A DNA stretch of 7,254 nt from positions 1 to 7,254 of the forward strand of contig DFKO01000146.1 in assembly GCA_002373855.1 (NCBI GenBank), given 5' to 3'. Made by a program: the position numbers and the translations under genes. The notes beneath the pieces are model-generated. The model was given only the letters and a program-made list of their open reading frames with translations. It ran no database searches and had not been told where the DNA came from. Source of the DNA: Lachnospiraceae bacterium UBA3643 (GTDB lineage Bacteria > Bacillota > Clostridia > Lachnospirales > Lachnospiraceae). Positions 6,143-7,254 of this stretch are shown in pieces (the stretch's first letter is position 1; each line of letters starts with the position of its first letter).

Positions 6143-7254
6143 ATGACTCTTGCAATAAAAGGCGGTAAGCCTGTCAGAGAAAACAAAATATATTACGGTC
6201 GTCAGTGGATCGATGAGGACGACATAAAGGCAGTCAGCGATGTACTCCGTGGAGACTATATCACATGCGGCCCCCATGTAGTGAGCCTTGAAAACAAGCT
6301 CTGTGAATATACGGGAGCAAAGCACGCATCTGTAGTATCAAACGGTACGGCGGCTCTTCACTGCGCGTGTCTCGCAGCAGGTGTAAAGGAAGGCGATGAG
6401 GTCATCACCACGCCCCTTACTTTTGCGGCCAGTGCAAACTGTGCCATCTACTGCGGGGCCAGACCTGTATTTGCCGATGTCGATATGAAGACATACAACA
6501 TTGACCCGGAATCGATAAAAGCCCGTATTACAGACAAGACAAAAGCAGTAGTAGCCGTGGACTTTACAGGCCAGGCTGTTAAGGTTGAAGAGATCAAAAA
6601 GATTTGTCATGACAACGGACTCGTATTTATCGAGGATGCTGCCCATTCAATAGGCACAAAATATAATGGGAAACAGGTAGGCTCCATTGCGGATATGACT
6701 ACCTTCAGCTTTCATCCGGTCAAGACCGTAACAGGCGGAGAGGGCGGAGCCATCCTCACCAATAATGATGAGTATCATACAAGACTTGTCCTTGCCCATA
6801 CCCACGGCATCACCCATGATGAAGCACTCATGGAGGAAGCGCCCCATGAAGGACCGTGGTACTACGAGCAGATATCAATGGGATTTAATTATCGTCTTAC
6901 CGATTTCCAGGCAGCCCTTATCGAGAGTCAGCTGACAAAGCTTGATAAGTTTGCAGCCAGACGTAAAGAGATAGTTGCCAGATATAATGAAGCATTTAAG
7001 GATGTACCCGGTATCATCATTCAGGAGAAAATCCCCGAGTCGGATACATGCCGTCACCTTTATATCATCCGTCTTGATTTTGATGTACTTAAGTGTACGA
7101 GACGGGAGTTTTTTGATGCCATGAGCGCAGAGAATGTCCAGTGTCAGGTTCATTATGTACCTGTGTACTACTTCCCGTTTTATAAACATCTCGGATATGA
7201 GAGGGGTCTCTGTCCCAATGCAGAGAAAATATATGAAGGTATCATGAGTATACC
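6143..7254 (+). CDS. pseC: PseC-type UDP-4-amino-4,6-dideoxy-N-acetyl-beta-L-altrosamine transaminase (3' end outside window)
   Basis: The first 370 residues of a PLP-dependent DegT/DnrJ/EryC1-family aminotransferase, open to the window edge; the family is usually about 380-400 residues, so little is missing. PseC aminates C4 of UDP-2-acetamido-2,6-dideoxy-beta-L-arabino-hexos-4-ulose (the PseB product) in cytoplasmic pseudaminic acid synthesis. Features typical of PseC rather than general DegT proteins are YYGRQWIDEDDI (17-28), ITTPLTFAASAN (88-99), VDFTGQAV (139-146), FSFHPVKTVTGGEGG (188-202), THGI, MGFNYRLTDFQAAL and QVHYVPVY near the end. K194 in the FHPVK motif is the expected Schiff-base lysine and D165 (in IEDAAHS) the expected partner of the PLP ring nitrogen. 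A 3-aminotransferase of the FdtB/QdtB type, which would suit the preceding FdtA domain, is the main alternative; the motifs favour PseC. Base composition is richer in G+C than the early genes (30 of 60 at 6301-6360). Confidence 0.5.
   Translation, partial: MTLAIKGGKPVRENKIYYGRQWIDEDDIKAVSDVLRGDYITCGPHVVSLENKLCEYTGAKHASVVSNGTAALHCACLAAGVKEGDEVITTPLTFAASANCAIYCGARPVFADVDMKTYNIDPESIKARITDKTKAVVAVDFTGQAVKVEEIKKICHDNGLVFIEDAAHSIGTKYNGKQVGSIADMTTFSFHPVKTVTGGEGGAILTNNDEYHTRLVLAHTHGITHDEALMEEAPHEGPWYYEQISMGFNYRLTDFQAALIESQLTKLDKFAARRKEIVARYNEAFKDVPGIIIQEKIPESDTCRHLYIIRLDFDVLKCTRREFFDAMSAENVQCQVHYVPVYYFPFYKHLGYERGLCPNAEKIYEGIMSI

Noticed and set aside
6120..6146. Eight-codon mini-ORF whose TGA overlaps the PseC start as ATGA
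   Set aside because: It could be a coupling leader, but it has no ribosome site of its own and its reading frame simply runs through the Shine-Dalgarno region; chance is the simplest explanation.
6338..7189. Open frames on the - strand (6338-6646, 6647-6847, 6875-7189)
   Set aside because: They lie antisense to the strongly recognisable PseC reading frame, show no known motif, and are shadows of its codon pattern.
1..7254. tRNA, rRNA, CRISPR repeats, insertion sequences, terminators
   Set aside because: No repeat arrays, transposase motifs, terminal inverted repeats or hairpin-plus-T-run structures were seen on either strand, and coding sequence covers nearly the whole window.
6143..7254. 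FdtB/QdtB 3-aminotransferase identity for the last gene
   Set aside because: Attractive because an FdtA domain precedes it, but the YGRQWIDEDDI start, TTPLTFAASAN, VDFTGQAV and FSFHPVKTVT motifs match PseC better; kept as an alternative only.

Overview
The window is one continuous stretch of a bacterial surface-glycan locus. All seven recognisable genes lie on the + strand, packed end to end with gaps of 1 to 41 bases. The A+T-rich codon use, Gram-positive style gene packing and protein character suggest an anaerobic Firmicute, most likely of the Lachnospiraceae (Butyrivibrio/Roseburia type). That placement is inference; no marker gene is present to prove it.

Layout from left to right: (1) the C-terminal end of a KdsC-type HAD phosphatase domain (1-264), possibly the tail of a nonulosonate cytidylyltransferase fusion; (2) a fucosyltransferase-like glycosyltransferase with an HxRRGD motif (286-1269); (3) a PglK/MsbA-like ABC half-transporter, a candidate lipid-linked glycan flippase (1273-3048); (4) a soluble protein resembling GT-D-fold 'hypothetical' proteins of polysaccharide loci (3063-4025); (5) an integral-membrane acyltransferase of family 3 (4027-5169); (6) a two-domain enzyme joining a GNAT acetyltransferase to an FdtA/QdtA-type sugar-nucleotide 3,4-ketoisomerase (5175-6101); (7) a PLP-dependent PseC-type aminotransferase that runs off the right edge (6143-7254).

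Taken together the genes look like a module that makes an unusual amino or nonulosonic sugar (PseC, GNAT-FdtA, HAD phosphatase), adds it to a glycan (GT11-like and GT-D-like proteins), decorates it with acyl groups (acyltransferase 3) and moves the lipid-linked product across the membrane (ABC flippase). The acceptor could be a cell-surface polysaccharide or a protein such as flagellin; nothing in the window decides this. PseB, PseG, PseI, PseF and any polymerase or ligase are not in the window and would be expected in the flanks.

No RNA genes, insertion sequences, CRISPR arrays, convincing terminators or promoters were seen. No gene-free stretch is longer than 41 bases. The most interesting points are the GNAT-FdtA fusion directly before PseC, the poorly characterised GT-D-like protein, and the uneven base composition along the operon.
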